This document shows positions 1-9,350 of a stretch of DNA of 64,000 bases, piece after piece; the stretch's first letter is position 1; every line of letters begins with the position of its first letter. This DNA is from Flavihumibacter rivuli (GTDB lineage Bacteria > Bacteroidota > Bacteroidia > Chitinophagales > Chitinophagaceae). The translations under genes were made by a program, and so were the position numbers. The notes under the pieces were generated by a model that saw nothing but the letters and a program-made list of their open reading frames with translations, searched no databases and had not been told where the DNA came from. The DNA lies in the NCBI RefSeq assembly GCF_018595685.2, contig NZ_CP092334.1:958001-1022000 (forward strand), given 5' to 3'.

Positions 1-281
1 GCATTAGCATTAAAAAAAAATACATAATCAAACTTCCTTAGTTTTTCGATTACTTTACTGAAGCAATGAAACCTCATTAAAGTGTCATAAGGCCAGCCTT
101 TTCTGGGTTCAAAAATCTTGTGCACATTACCCAACTCCTCGGCGTACAGCACAGATGCATCAGTAAAAACAAAATATTCCTTCAGATTACCGGGCAGGAA
201 AAACTCTTCGGAAGAGAGGTAAAAATCCTTCCAAAAAATATCATACTTACCAGTGCAGATATATAAAACACCAATTTTCAT
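1..281 (-). CDS. GT6-family glycosyltransferase (ABO-like), partial
   Basis: Starts at ATG 281 and runs off the left edge, so only about 93 N-terminal residues are visible. It opens MKIGVLYICTGKYDIFWK and has FVFTDA (about 38-43), GWPYDTLMRFH and, at the edge, DYVFFFNAN. This pattern fits bacterial family GT6, relatives of the mammalian ABO and alpha-1,3-galactosyl transferases, which add Gal or GalNAc in alpha-1,3 linkage to a galactoside. The NAN triplet sits where animal enzymes have the metal-binding DXD. Bacterial GT6 enzymes such as Bacteroides ovatus BoGT6a have NXN there and act without metal. Its ATG overlaps the TGA of the preceding methyltransferase gene (ATGA), so it is the most downstream visible gene of the operon. 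Donor and acceptor cannot be read from this fragment. Confidence 0.85.
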   Translation of the reverse strand, partial: MKIGVLYICTGKYDIFWKDFYLSSEEFFLPGNLKEYFVFTDASVLYAEELGNVHKIFEPRKGWPYDTLMRFHCFSKVIEKLRKFDYVFFFNAN

Positions 282-1018
282 TCAACCTTCTTTCTCGCAA
301 TAATTCCACAATAGGGAGAATACAACCCATTACTGGGTAAACCAGAAAATAATGTACGCAACTTGTAAACAACTTTTAGTCCAACCCGCTGTAAAAGGTT
401 CCGCTGCTGGTGGTCACACCAAAAGTCGAACCCACCAAAGTATCCGGACCATTCTACTGTATAGTTAAGCTGCTTGAGGTAATCAGACCATAATCCGGGT
501 TGCATTGCTGGTAAGTAATGCCGGCCGAGGTTCTCCTTGTCAAACAGTTGATGAAGCGCATGCTGTAATGGCCCCCTGAAATTGGGTGTTGTAATCACCA
601 GCCAACCGCCAGGTTTTAAAACCAAGTCATGATATCCAATTATTTCCTGGAAATTCTGGAAATGTTCAATAAATCCTATAGAACAAACTACATCGAATTT
701 ATCTCTGGTTTCCTTAGTATACTCAAGAACATCACCTTGTTCAATTCTTCCAATATTCACCCCTTGTGCATTTATCCAGTCTTTAAACCTTGAATCCTCA
801 AGATGGGGGGTAAGATCCATTCCAGAGATCTTGAAACCCTTCTTACCAAAATACAACAGGTATCTACCCGGAAAACAACCAAGCTCAAAAACTTCACCGT
901 GCGGATGAAATTTCTTGAAAAACTGCTCATCAAGCCATTCCGTAACTTTATCTGACTCGATGTAATATTTGAAATCATCATAGGATGCATTCCAGTATTG
1001 CTGATCTACCAAATCCAT
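278..1018 (-). CDS. class I SAM-dependent methyltransferase
   Basis: A 246-residue soluble protein with a Rossmann-type methyltransferase core. Motif I is ELGCFPGRY (45-53), an acidic residue follows strand 2 (MDLT, D68), GFIEHF lies at 115-120 and LKPGGWLVITTPNF at 134-147. It resembles Methyltransf_11/23 domains that often modify sugars or lipid-linked intermediates in polysaccharide clusters. The glycine-rich loop has Cys-Phe-Pro in place of a plain GxGxG, but SAM binding looks intact. It lies 13 nt downstream of another methyltransferase and overlaps the GT6 gene by 4 bp, so it is probably translationally coupled. The substrate is unknown. A surface glycan is inferred from context only. 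Confidence 0.8.
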   Translation of the reverse strand: MDLVDQQYWNASYDDFKYYIESDKVTEWLDEQFFKKFHPHGEVFELGCFPGRYLLYFGKKGFKISGMDLTPHLEDSRFKDWINAQGVNIGRIEQGDVLEYTKETRDKFDVVCSIGFIEHFQNFQEIIGYHDLVLKPGGWLVITTPNFRGPLQHALHQLFDKENLGRHYLPAMQPGLWSDYLKQLNYTVEWSGYFGGFDFWCDHQQRNLLQRVGLKVVYKLRTLFSGLPSNGLYSPYCGIIARKKVE

Positions 1019-1031
1019 ATAAGGAGATTAT

Positions 1032-1919
1032 TTAAAGTTTGACCTTTTTGAATAGATCTTTTCTGCCATTTCCGAATGGCCGGAAAATTACATTGAAAAA
1101 GTCAATTGGCTTGAATTTCCTCAATAGGGCTATCAATCTTTTAATTAGTAGTGCTGGAGTGCTAAAATTTGCATTCGGGTTAAAAATGGCGTCAGTTTTA
1201 AAATTCTCATCCTTCCAGGATATCCATTCATAGTCACTTTGTTGCGGCTTGGATCTGAAAAGCTCCCCCTCGCTTACTTTTTGGGCAATACCTAATAAAT
1301 AAGTTTTCCGTGCATTCTCCATAATGACCCTGGACCTGATGGCCTTTGGATCAGGAATCTTATACCAGGAAAATTCTTCCCCGGTCAGTGATAAAAAAAC
1401 TTCTTTGGTTTCAAAGCCATTCTCAGCATCAAAGACCCTGAAAAATAATTCAGGACTAAACTGGTAGAAACCGTGACCAAAAAAGTTATTAGCTGTAGTG
1501 ATCATGATAAAATATCCGCCAGGCTTTAAAAGTTTCATGGCATTCGAAATGGCCTGGGGGAAATTAAAAACATGCTCGAGTGTACCTGCATCAATAACAG
1601 TGTCGAATTGACCTTCCCATTCCTTTGGGATAGGAGCATTCATATCATGTACATATGTGGCATTTTCATAACTAGAAGCATCAAGACTTTCAGTAGTTGT
1701 AGCTCCAATAAAAGAAAGAAATGGCTCAACATATTGCCCACACTGGCCTATTAAAGCGTCAAATTCCTTTCTTGAATGCCCGAACTCTTTCAGGCAACTC
1801 AATAGTTGCCTTGATTCCAACTGGAAACTTTGTCGTCCCAGTGTAAGCGTCCTCCCTAATCTGCGCCCATTTTTCTTATGGTATAACAATAACCTGATAG
1901 CAGCACAATCAAATCCCAT
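1032..1919 (-). CDS. methyltransferase-like protein of the polysaccharide cluster
   Basis: 295 residues. A methyltransferase-type core is recognisable from DTVIDAGTLEHVFN (106-119) and LLKPGGYFIMITT (130-142), followed by NNFFGHGFYQFSPELFF. No clear N-terminal glycine-rich SAM loop precedes this, so the N-terminal half (residues 1-80) is unusual and the fold may be circularly modified or divergent. The C-terminus (about 230-295) is basic and hydrophobic and may contact the membrane. It lies between the flippase gene (14 nt away) and a second methyltransferase (13 nt away) on the same strand. A role in methylating or trimming a surface glycan is inferred from neighbours. It could be a non-catalytic paralogue. 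Confidence 0.65.
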   Translation of the reverse strand: MGFDCAAIRLLLYHKKNGRRLGRTLTLGRQSFQLESRQLLSCLKEFGHSRKEFDALIGQCGQYVEPFLSFIGATTTESLDASSYENATYVHDMNAPIPKEWEGQFDTVIDAGTLEHVFNFPQAISNAMKLLKPGGYFIMITTANNFFGHGFYQFSPELFFRVFDAENGFETKEVFLSLTGEEFSWYKIPDPKAIRSRVIMENARKTYLLGIAQKVSEGELFRSKPQQSDYEWISWKDENFKTDAIFNPNANFSTPALLIKRLIALLRKFKPIDFFNVIFRPFGNGRKDLFKKVKL

Positions 1920-1933
1920 AAAGCTTTATTTTG

Positions 1934-3445
1934 CTATTTTCTTTCAAAAAGTGATTCTAACTTTTCTTTCCCTACTGTTAATAGTTGTTTCGCATCAGGC
2001 GTAAGGTCCAAAAAGAATATAAAGGTTATGGCCAATGAAACAAAGCAGAATGATCTAAAAATAATCCCTGTAATACCTTGCATTTGACCAAAAGCAAATG
2101 AGCAACCAAAATAAATGGCCACCATTACAACTGATGACAATGCAGTTTTTATAGTAAAAGGTTGCATCCCAAATTTGTACCAGATAAAGCCATATCGAAT
2201 ACCATTGTAGATTCCAAATGAGACTAGATTGGATATAGCAGAGCCATCTATGCCATATTCCTTAACCAGTAGATAATTCAGCGGGATAAACAGAAAGAGG
2301 AGAACAGACCCTGAAATTACCTCAAACTTCCACAAATTGGATGTGCCAATAATTTGACTATTTACACCTGTTCCAGCATCGATGACCTTACTTATGCCGA
2401 GTATCAAAATCACATTCTTTCCAGCCTCGAAATCCTTATTGATGTTGAGGATACCGAAAAACTCATCAATATTCAACCAGATTATCCCGAAAATAAGCAT
2501 AGCAATCAGAAACAGATTGATACTGCTCCTGTAATACACCCTTTTTATTTCATCATAATTTTTTTGTTTCCAGGATGCAGACAAAATTGGAACGGTAGCG
2601 GATATGATACTTCTTTGTGGTACTTGTATGGTATTGGCTATAAATGTAGCAAGGGTATAGATACCTACATCTGAAAGCCCCTTCTTACTCACACTGGCAA
2701 TTATAATACTGTCAACATACTGAGCCAGGGTGTTGATTATCAGGCTAGCATAAATTAAGCTCATAAGTGAGAATATCTTCCCCTTAAATCTCCTGGTAAC
2801 CTTGCTGATTTGAAGGTTAAAATGAAGAACGCCCTTATTTTTTAAATGTACGATTAGTACCAGTGAAATAACCAGGTAACTAAAAGAAAAAAGCTTGATG
2901 AAAGTATCGAAATCAACCAACTTAAAAACAAAAAGCAGGATCAAAACAGTTTGCACCAATCTTAGTCCGGTTTCTTTTAAGAAATTTGATAAAATATTGC
3001 TGTTGTTGAACCAGGCAAAAGCTTCAAAAAGGGTAAATGTTAATACTCCAAGTGCATAAGGTAAGATCCAATAATAATATTGAACCAACATTGCTGAACG
3101 TGCTGAAAATTTCCTAATGATCAGCGGCTGAAAAAGTATACTGGCAATTGTGACCAACGAAAACCCAATTGTGCAGATCAGTAAACTTATAGCAACCTGA
3201 TCATTCTCTTTTGCCTTTAAATTGTCCTTGTAATATGGAAAAAACTTATATATATAGCTTAATACCCCAAATGAGGCAAAAGAGAAAAATGTTTGCCCCA
3301 TATCGTTCATCAGGCGGGTCAGGCCATACTGTTCAGTGGAAAATGTGCCATTGCGTACAAACAGGTAGGTGTTCAGGAAGCCAATGGCAAAGCCAATATA
3401 GATAACGATGGATGATAATATGGTTTGTTTCCTGATCTGTCCCAT
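1934..3445 (-). CDS. Wzx-type oligosaccharide flippase (MOP/PST family)
   Basis: 503 residues, almost entirely hydrophobic, with about 12-14 predicted membrane segments. The N-terminus (MGQIRKQTILSSIVIYIG) is typical of polysaccharide transporters of the MATE/MOP superfamily. These move undecaprenyl-linked repeat units across the inner membrane. Length agrees with the family. The gene is visibly richer in A+T than the genes to its right, as is common for O-antigen flippases acquired by transfer. It lies 33 nt downstream of a GT2 gene. The transported glycan is not identifiable. No Wzy polymerase was recognised in the visible part of the cluster. Confidence 0.85.
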   Translation of the reverse strand: MGQIRKQTILSSIVIYIGFAIGFLNTYLFVRNGTFSTEQYGLTRLMNDMGQTFFSFASFGVLSYIYKFFPYYKDNLKAKENDQVAISLLICTIGFSLVTIASILFQPLIIRKFSARSAMLVQYYYWILPYALGVLTFTLFEAFAWFNNSNILSNFLKETGLRLVQTVLILLFVFKLVDFDTFIKLFSFSYLVISLVLIVHLKNKGVLHFNLQISKVTRRFKGKIFSLMSLIYASLIINTLAQYVDSIIIASVSKKGLSDVGIYTLATFIANTIQVPQRSIISATVPILSASWKQKNYDEIKRVYYRSSINLFLIAMLIFGIIWLNIDEFFGILNINKDFEAGKNVILILGISKVIDAGTGVNSQIIGTSNLWKFEVISGSVLLFLFIPLNYLLVKEYGIDGSAISNLVSFGIYNGIRYGFIWYKFGMQPFTIKTALSSVVMVAIYFGCSFAFGQMQGITGIIFRSFCFVSLAITFIFFLDLTPDAKQLLTVGKEKLESLFERK

Positions 3446-3478
3446 TTAGAGGAGGCTTCTGTGCAGCAATGATACAAT

Positions 3479-4417
3479 TTAACGGACAAATACCTCTTTC
3501 TGTAAAAAGCCTTTTAGGGTGAACCACTGGGAAAGGAACAGGTATTTACCCTTGCTTCCCTGACCCTTGATCAGGAAACCCAGTGCGAGTAATACTGATG
3601 CCCCCAGTTTAAAGAGGTATTCAAGAAATTTTTTTACCAAGCCAGAAAATCCTTCTTCAGTCCTGATTCGGACCTTTTCTTCATTGCCGGTCTTCAGGAA
3701 AAGCTTCCTGAAATTGGGGAAGGCTGTCCTGTAATCATCGATAAAATGATGGACGATTGCCTTGGGTGTATAATAGACCTTGTTAGAGATAGCCGTAACC
3801 TTGTAATAAATGTATTTATCGTCACTCCTGAACGTTAGGTCGTTATTGAAACCTCCGGCCTGATCTATGATGGATCGTTTATAGGTCATGTTACAGCCGG
3901 CCGGGTACTTCATTTTGCCTTCAAAAACCTTAGGCTCCTCACCAAACTCCACCTTACCCACAAAGCCATTCAAATAAGTACTCATCCAAACGGGTTCATG
4001 GCCTGATTCATAGGCGGGTACGACCCTTCCGCCAGCGCCTACTGCGTCCGGATATTCACGGAACATCTCCAGTATAGCCTGAAGAAAGCCTGGTACTGCC
4101 CTTGCATCGTCATCGATATAGGTAATGATAGGGGATTGGGCTTCCTGCCAGCCACGGTTGCGCGCAAAGGAAAGACCTTTCCTGGGTTCAAAAACATAAC
4201 GGATATTCAGTTCCGGATGGTTCGCCATGAATTCCTTTACGATGGCCGCCGTATTATCCGTACTGTGGTTATCAATGACGATCACTTCATATTGGTCACG
4301 GGACAGGTCTTGGCCGGCCAGACTGTCCAGTGCCATATTGATATAACGGTCACGGTTATAGGTGCAGATCACGGCACTGATCCGGAGGGTTCCTTTATGG
4401 GCTGCAGGATTTGTCAT
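3479..4417 (-). CDS. family 2 glycosyltransferase
   Basis: 312 residues. The GT-A fold signature is clear: AVICTYNR (15-22), VIVIDNHSTD (45-54), GLSFARNRG (81-89) and an acidic DDD at 102-104 that serves as the DXD metal/nucleotide-sugar site. A single hydrophobic stretch near residues 270-285 and a basic C-terminus suggest membrane attachment. Family 2 enzymes transfer a sugar from a nucleotide donor with inversion. Its ATG (4415-4417) overlaps the TGA of the preceding GT4 gene, so the two are probably translated together. Donor and acceptor are unknown. Confidence 0.87.
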   Translation of the reverse strand: MTNPAAHKGTLRISAVICTYNRDRYINMALDSLAGQDLSRDQYEVIVIDNHSTDNTAAIVKEFMANHPELNIRYVFEPRKGLSFARNRGWQEAQSPIITYIDDDARAVPGFLQAILEMFREYPDAVGAGGRVVPAYESGHEPVWMSTYLNGFVGKVEFGEEPKVFEGKMKYPAGCNMTYKRSIIDQAGGFNNDLTFRSDDKYIYYKVTAISNKVYYTPKAIVHHFIDDYRTAFPNFRKLFLKTGNEEKVRIRTEEGFSGLVKKFLEYLFKLGASVLLALGFLIKGQGSKGKYLFLSQWFTLKGFLQKEVFVR

Positions 4418-5610
4418 AAATAGGGTTCCAGCAGGTCGCGGTAATTGGTCTCGAACTGCCGGATGTCAAAATTATGCTTTGCGTACTGAATGTTATTGGC
4501 TGATTGCTGCCTTAACAAGGGAGGATCACTAAGGATGAGCCGGATAAACTTACAGGCTTCTTCAACCAGTGCGTTCTCGTCTTCCACCTGGTTCAGGATG
4601 TAGCCATTCACCCCATCCCTCACATGCAAGGGAATATCCCCAACTGCTGTTCCGATAATGGATAATCCCCTTGCCATAGCTTCCATTACCACCAGGGGAA
4701 AACCCTCTGAACTGGAGGTGATCAGGAGCAGGTCAGCCGAGCGGTAAACCTGGTCAATGATCGCGGGGTCAGATTGATTGCCGACGAAGTGACAGAAAGC
4801 ATGCAGCTCTTGTGGTATGGCACCCTTCACTTCACCCATCAGGCTGAGGGAAACCGGTAATCCTTCACGGATACAGTTTGCGGCAATGGCCGCTACCAGG
4901 TGAACCCTTTTTTCCTTTGTTCCCCTTCCCACATATAGGAGTTTTAGTTGCCCATCAAAGGCCCTTTCTGATACCTGTTCCGGAAGCGGTATCCCGTTCT
5001 GGATAAGCCGGATCCTACTATCCCATTCAACCGGCACTCCATATTTCCTGTAGATGGCCAGGTGCTGGTCAATGGATTTTCGGCTGATCATGATCGTTTG
5101 CCGGTAGAATTCAATGAATGGCAGCCTGATATAGGAAAAACTGCAAAGGGAATGGATGAGTTCGATCTGCGCAATATCCTTTCCCAACCAGGGAGAGAGT
5201 TTGTATGCAAAATTGCACTGCCCGTTGAATACGACAGGGGACTTTTGTTGTTGTTGGATATAACCAGCAATGATTCCCCTGTACACCAGGTTATTCCAAT
5301 ATTGCCACTTGTTGTCCGTTTTGGTGGAGATCTCGATCAAACGGTGTCCTGTTTCCCTGAAAGCTTCCAGGTATCCCTGGTCTTTGGAATGCCTGGTGAA
5401 GAAGATCACCGCCTTCCTTCCCCTGAAACAACGGGCAATATCCAGGTGGACTTTTTCAGCACCACCGATGGCATAGAAAGGGAAAAGAAAGAACAGCTCA
5501 TATTCTTCCCCTAATGGCCTTTTCCTTGCCTGCCATTTTCCCCACCAAACAAAGGGGAAAATGAACAGCCCTTCCAGCATACGTTTTAATATGATCAGTC
5601 GGTATATCAT
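4414..5610 (-). CDS. family 4 glycosyltransferase
   Basis: 398 residues from ATG at 5608-5610. A TTG 24 nt further upstream is in frame, but the ATG is better: it overlaps the TAA of the upstream GT2 (TAATG) and GGAAAG lies just before it. GT-B fold features are IGGAEKVH near the N-terminus, LLYVGRGTKEKR in the middle and the retaining-enzyme motif SSSEGFPLVVMEA (E-x7-E), followed by GTAVGDIP. The first 20 residues are hydrophobic and may anchor the enzyme. It belongs to the same minus-strand operon, with overlaps at both ends. Specificity is unknown. Confidence 0.87.
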   Translation of the reverse strand: MIYRLIILKRMLEGLFIFPFVWWGKWQARKRPLGEEYELFFLFPFYAIGGAEKVHLDIARCFRGRKAVIFFTRHSKDQGYLEAFRETGHRLIEISTKTDNKWQYWNNLVYRGIIAGYIQQQQKSPVVFNGQCNFAYKLSPWLGKDIAQIELIHSLCSFSYIRLPFIEFYRQTIMISRKSIDQHLAIYRKYGVPVEWDSRIRLIQNGIPLPEQVSERAFDGQLKLLYVGRGTKEKRVHLVAAIAANCIREGLPVSLSLMGEVKGAIPQELHAFCHFVGNQSDPAIIDQVYRSADLLLITSSSEGFPLVVMEAMARGLSIIGTAVGDIPLHVRDGVNGYILNQVEDENALVEEACKFIRLILSDPPLLRQQSANNIQYAKHNFDIRQFETNYRDLLEPYL

Positions 5611-6419
5611 TACTTTCCAACAATGCTCTTCCAAATCCCTGTTAAAAGGTCTATTAAACTATAGAAAGCTACTTTTATAATGAATCCATTGATTTTCCCT
5701 TTTGCCAATTGGTGTTTAAGGAACCTCCACTTGCAACCTGCATTTTTCAAAAAGATATTCTTTCCTTTAAGTGCTGTACTGGTGACTGATTGGGAATGTA
5801 TCCGGTAATGCAATAACACTTCCTGTATCTTGGCAATGCCCAGGCCATTGGCTGCTATCCTTAACCAAAGGTCATAGTCTTCCGTGTTGGGTTGGTAAGC
5901 TGCATACAGATAGGCTTTCATGACCTCGCTTCTTGCCATTACAGTTGGGTGTGCAATTACATTCTTGGAAGGAAGGATATTGCGAATGGCATTACGGTCA
6001 ATAATGGCATGGTCCAATACCCATGATCCGCTAAACTCCCCATGCTCATCTATATACTGGACCGGGCAGGCCACCACTGCTACACCGGGGTTTTGACCAA
6101 GGTATTCTACCTGCCGCTCCAATCGATGGGGGAGGGCAATATCATCTGCATCCATCCTGGCAATAAAATGTCCACTGGCCATTTCAATACCCCTGTTCAG
6201 GGTATAGATCAGTCCTTTGTTAGGCTGATTGACCAGGTATAGGATCCTTGGATCCGAATAAGCTTTGATGATCTTTTCTGAACCATCCTTTGAGCCATCA
6301 TTGATAATGATCAATTCCAGGTTTTGGAAGGTCTGTCCCAGAATACTTTCTATCGCCTCCCTCAGGAAACGTTCACCGTTATAAACGGGCAGTATGACAC
6401 TTACTTTGGGTACCACCAT
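5610..6419 (-). CDS. family 2 glycosyltransferase
   Basis: 269 residues. VSVILPVYNGERFLREAI opens the GT-A domain, followed by LIIINDGSKDGS and ARMDADDIA, which holds the DXD (DAD). This arrangement is typical of polysaccharide glycosyltransferases that extend a lipid-linked sugar chain. The C-terminal part is basic with a weak hydrophobic patch. It lies 10 nt downstream of the YfhO gene and overlaps the next gene as TAATG, which supports a single operon. Donor sugar not predictable. Confidence 0.87.
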   Translation of the reverse strand: MVVPKVSVILPVYNGERFLREAIESILGQTFQNLELIIINDGSKDGSEKIIKAYSDPRILYLVNQPNKGLIYTLNRGIEMASGHFIARMDADDIALPHRLERQVEYLGQNPGVAVVACPVQYIDEHGEFSGSWVLDHAIIDRNAIRNILPSKNVIAHPTVMARSEVMKAYLYAAYQPNTEDYDLWLRIAANGLGIAKIQEVLLHYRIHSQSVTSTALKGKNIFLKNAGCKWRFLKHQLAKGKINGFIIKVAFYSLIDLLTGIWKSIVGK

Positions 6420-6429
6420 TCCTGACTGC

Positions 6430-8907
6430 TTAGACCGAAGCCACTGGTGCTTTTCCCTTCCCTTTGTAGATCATGAAGGCTGCCAGCAATAACAACAGGC
6501 CGATCACTATGGAGGCTATTGTGGTAATTTGCTTGCCCTTCAAATATCCTTCCGGCTCAAAGCGGAATTCAATATTATGTTTGCCGGCAGGAATCGCCAG
6601 GCCCCTCAATACATAATCGGTCTTAACGATAGGGGCTTCTTTGCCATCTATGAATGCCTTCCATCCTGCCTTATAATATACTTCACTAAATACGGCAAAC
6701 TGGTTGCTTGCGGCATTGAATGAATAGTTGATAATGTCATTGTCATTCTTTACCAACTGGAGGCTTGCCGTAGAATCCCATTGAGGTTGGAAGGGGATGG
6801 AGGATTTGAAGCTTTCCTGTACAACCGCGGTATCCTTCGGCTGGAAATTATCCAGGGCCTTCATTTCTTCCTTTGGTCCGGGTACATAACGAATGGCTTT
6901 CACCAACCAACAGGGGCCAAGTGCATCGGGATTGAGTTGTGCCGTTTGCTCTCCGGTCTGGGGATTGGCTACCAGGATATACTTGGTGTTCAGCATATTC
7001 AGTACCGCAATATTCACTGGTGACTTGGACAATTGGTTCTCGATGATATCCTGGTAAAGGCGTAGTTTGGCAGCATGGTATCCGCCCAGGGAATTGTGGT
7101 AGTAAGAGGTGCGGCTTTCTGCAAATGCATTACCCGACAGGTTGAAGACCCTGAAATAGCCTTTATCAGCCAGGATCTGCTGGTCGGCCTTGGTCATAGC
7201 GAATGCGCTGCCATCATTTTCTTCTTTTTCCAGGTAATTATCACTGTTCATGTATTTGCTGTCAACCGCCAACAAGTCCCCAAAACTCAGTACAGCGAGG
7301 ATAAGGGTCACCACAACCGGTTTGATCCGGGCCTTCAAAAGCATCCAGATCAGCCCGGCAGCAATGCCAGAAAAGGCAAGGGCTTTCATGATATCAGTAA
7401 GGAACAATGCCTTCCTGTCGGCCTTCAGGCCATTGATAAAATCATTGACATATTGCGTTAACTGGGGCTGGTTCATGGAACCTACCTGTTTCAGCAGGTT
7501 GCGTTCATTTTCCCCAAGATAGTCGAAGGAGATATAGAGAATGAAAAGCAAGGCAAAAACTACACCTGCTCCTATAAGCCCTTTCTTGAAATCAGGCATC
7601 CAGGCCTTTTCATCACCCTTCCTAGCCCATAACTGTTGCAGGTAGATTACCGCAGCCATTGGGAAGAGAACCTGCGGGATCACCAGGATCATGGAAGGTG
7701 CCCTGAACTTATTGTAGAACGGAAGGTATTTGAAGAGCAGGTCGTTAAAGGACAGGAAGTATTCGCCCCAGGCCATGAAAAGGCTTAGTATGGTTGCCGC
7801 CAGTATCCAGTAACGATGCTGGTTACTGCTCATGAAGAAACTCATGATGGCAAGGAAGCAGATGATCGCTCCGAGGTAAGGAGGTCCGGATGTGTAACCA
7901 ATGCCTCCCCAGTAATAGGTCAACGGGAGTTGGGACTGCAACTCTGCCGGCATGGAACGAAGCGCTTCAACCGCTGCGGAAGCATCGCCTCTTTCATCCT
8001 TATCACTGCTACCGCCATAGATCCTGGGGGTCATCAATACAAAGGATTCACTAGGGTAAATGCTATAGCTGAAGGCATAATCCTTATCCAGACCGGTAGA
8101 ACTTTTGGCATCGCCCTGTTCGCTGAGCTCAGAAGCACCTCCACGAATGGTTTCCTTTTGGTATTCCAGGTTAGACAGCAGTACCACTGCGTTAGTGGCT
8201 GCACCCAATAAAATGGACCCGATCGAAATAGCCGCTACCATTCCCAGCCGCTTGATCTCGCCTTTTTTCACCCAGGTGACCAGGTAATACACAGCCATCA
8301 CGCCAATGATCAATAAGGTATAGTAGGTGATCTGCGGGTGGTTCATTGCGATCATGATGGATGCCGTAAGTGCAGTCAAAGCGGCCCCCAACCAATACCT
8401 GCCCTGGAAGATCAGTAGTACCGATCCCAATAATGCAGGCATATAGGCAATGCAGAGCATTTTGGTAACGTGACCAGCCATGATGATGACAGGATTATAG
8501 GTGGCATAGGCAAAGGCCAATGCACCCAATGCCCCTACATAAGGATTAGCGCCCAAGACCATGGCCAGGAAATAAAATGCCAGGCATGCCAGGAAAAAGA
8601 ACTGGATGGGTTCCGGCAACCCCAGACTCAGGATATTGTGGGCATTCCAGGGAACGAAATTATTACCGGGTGTACCAATCAGGAAGGTTGGCATCCCGCT
8701 GAACATGCTATTGGTCCATAAGGGGTAATGCCCATGTGTTTCCTTATACAAGACAGATTGCTGATTGGCACCTTTCCATTGGGTGATATCGTGCTGGCTC
8801 AATACTTTTCCTTCCAATGCCGGACGGCAGTAAACGACAGCAACAACCAGGAATACGATCACAGCGACAAGGTGTGGCAATACTTTCTTCAGCCAGTTTG
8901 ACTTCAT
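6430..8907 (-). CDS. YfhO family membrane protein
   Basis: 825 residues. An N-terminal membrane segment (about 8-27) is followed by a conserved extracytoplasmic loop with WTNSMFSGMPTF, then many membrane helices to about residue 540. A soluble C-terminal domain follows (FSEVYYKAGWKAFIDG) and one last helix lies near 795-815. This is the usual layout of YfhO/GT-C-like proteins. In Gram-positive bacteria YfhO helps glycosylate lipoteichoic acid outside the membrane. In Bacteroidota the role is not established, but such proteins often lie beside glycosyltransferases, as here. It is the first gene of the visible minus-strand polysaccharide operon. A GT-C role in surface glycosylation is inferred. 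Confidence 0.8.
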   Translation of the reverse strand: MKSNWLKKVLPHLVAVIVFLVVAVVYCRPALEGKVLSQHDITQWKGANQQSVLYKETHGHYPLWTNSMFSGMPTFLIGTPGNNFVPWNAHNILSLGLPEPIQFFFLACLAFYFLAMVLGANPYVGALGALAFAYATYNPVIIMAGHVTKMLCIAYMPALLGSVLLIFQGRYWLGAALTALTASIMIAMNHPQITYYTLLIIGVMAVYYLVTWVKKGEIKRLGMVAAISIGSILLGAATNAVVLLSNLEYQKETIRGGASELSEQGDAKSSTGLDKDYAFSYSIYPSESFVLMTPRIYGGSSDKDERGDASAAVEALRSMPAELQSQLPLTYYWGGIGYTSGPPYLGAIICFLAIMSFFMSSNQHRYWILAATILSLFMAWGEYFLSFNDLLFKYLPFYNKFRAPSMILVIPQVLFPMAAVIYLQQLWARKGDEKAWMPDFKKGLIGAGVVFALLFILYISFDYLGENERNLLKQVGSMNQPQLTQYVNDFINGLKADRKALFLTDIMKALAFSGIAAGLIWMLLKARIKPVVVTLILAVLSFGDLLAVDSKYMNSDNYLEKEENDGSAFAMTKADQQILADKGYFRVFNLSGNAFAESRTSYYHNSLGGYHAAKLRLYQDIIENQLSKSPVNIAVLNMLNTKYILVANPQTGEQTAQLNPDALGPCWLVKAIRYVPGPKEEMKALDNFQPKDTAVVQESFKSSIPFQPQWDSTASLQLVKNDNDIINYSFNAASNQFAVFSEVYYKAGWKAFIDGKEAPIVKTDYVLRGLAIPAGKHNIEFRFEPEGYLKGKQITTIASIVIGLLLLLAAFMIYKGKGKAPVASV

Positions 8908-9050
8908 AGCGGCGTTTTGAAATTATCCGGCAAAATAATACTTATTTTGTTTTCCCCGTCCCAGACAACCTGCTTCAACAGCAGTTCACAGGCGGGTTGA
9001 AAGTTGGCAAAACTGCTTAATTTCCTTTTACCCTGTTTGTACAATAAGAC

Positions 9051-9347
9051 ATGACCAAAGACCCCAGACTTGATAAGATAGCATTTATCTGTAATATCTG
9101 TTTCCTTGCGGCGATGGTCATGCGTTATTACCCCGTGCTGCAGGGAACCTGGATGGAATCTATGTTGCTGGTTGCCGGCCTTTTTATTTCCCCGGTTATG
9201 AACCTGGTTTCGAACCTTAATTGGCTCTCGCTGTTTATCCAGAAAAAAGCAAAAGGTATCCAGTTGATAAGGGTATTCAACCTGGTAATGTTCATTTTAC
9301 AAGCCGGACTGGTTTTAACAGGGAACCTTGGCAAAACAAAAATCTGA
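9051..9347 (+). CDS. small membrane protein of unknown function
   Basis: 98 residues from ATG 9051 with about three hydrophobic segments (near 10-28, 35-56 and 76-92) and basic linkers such as QKKAKG. I do not recognise a family. It lies only 3 nt upstream of a queuosine-precursor transporter gene on the same strand, so the two are almost certainly co-transcribed. The preceding 143-bp gap separates it from the divergent YfhO gene and must hold both promoters. I found no convincing box there. It is probably a real gene because of its composition and tight spacing. Confidence 0.65.
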   Translation: MTKDPRLDKIAFICNICFLAAMVMRYYPVLQGTWMESMLLVAGLFISPVMNLVSNLNWLSLFIQKKAKGIQLIRVFNLVMFILQAGLVLTGNLGKTKI

Positions 9348-9350
9348 TCA

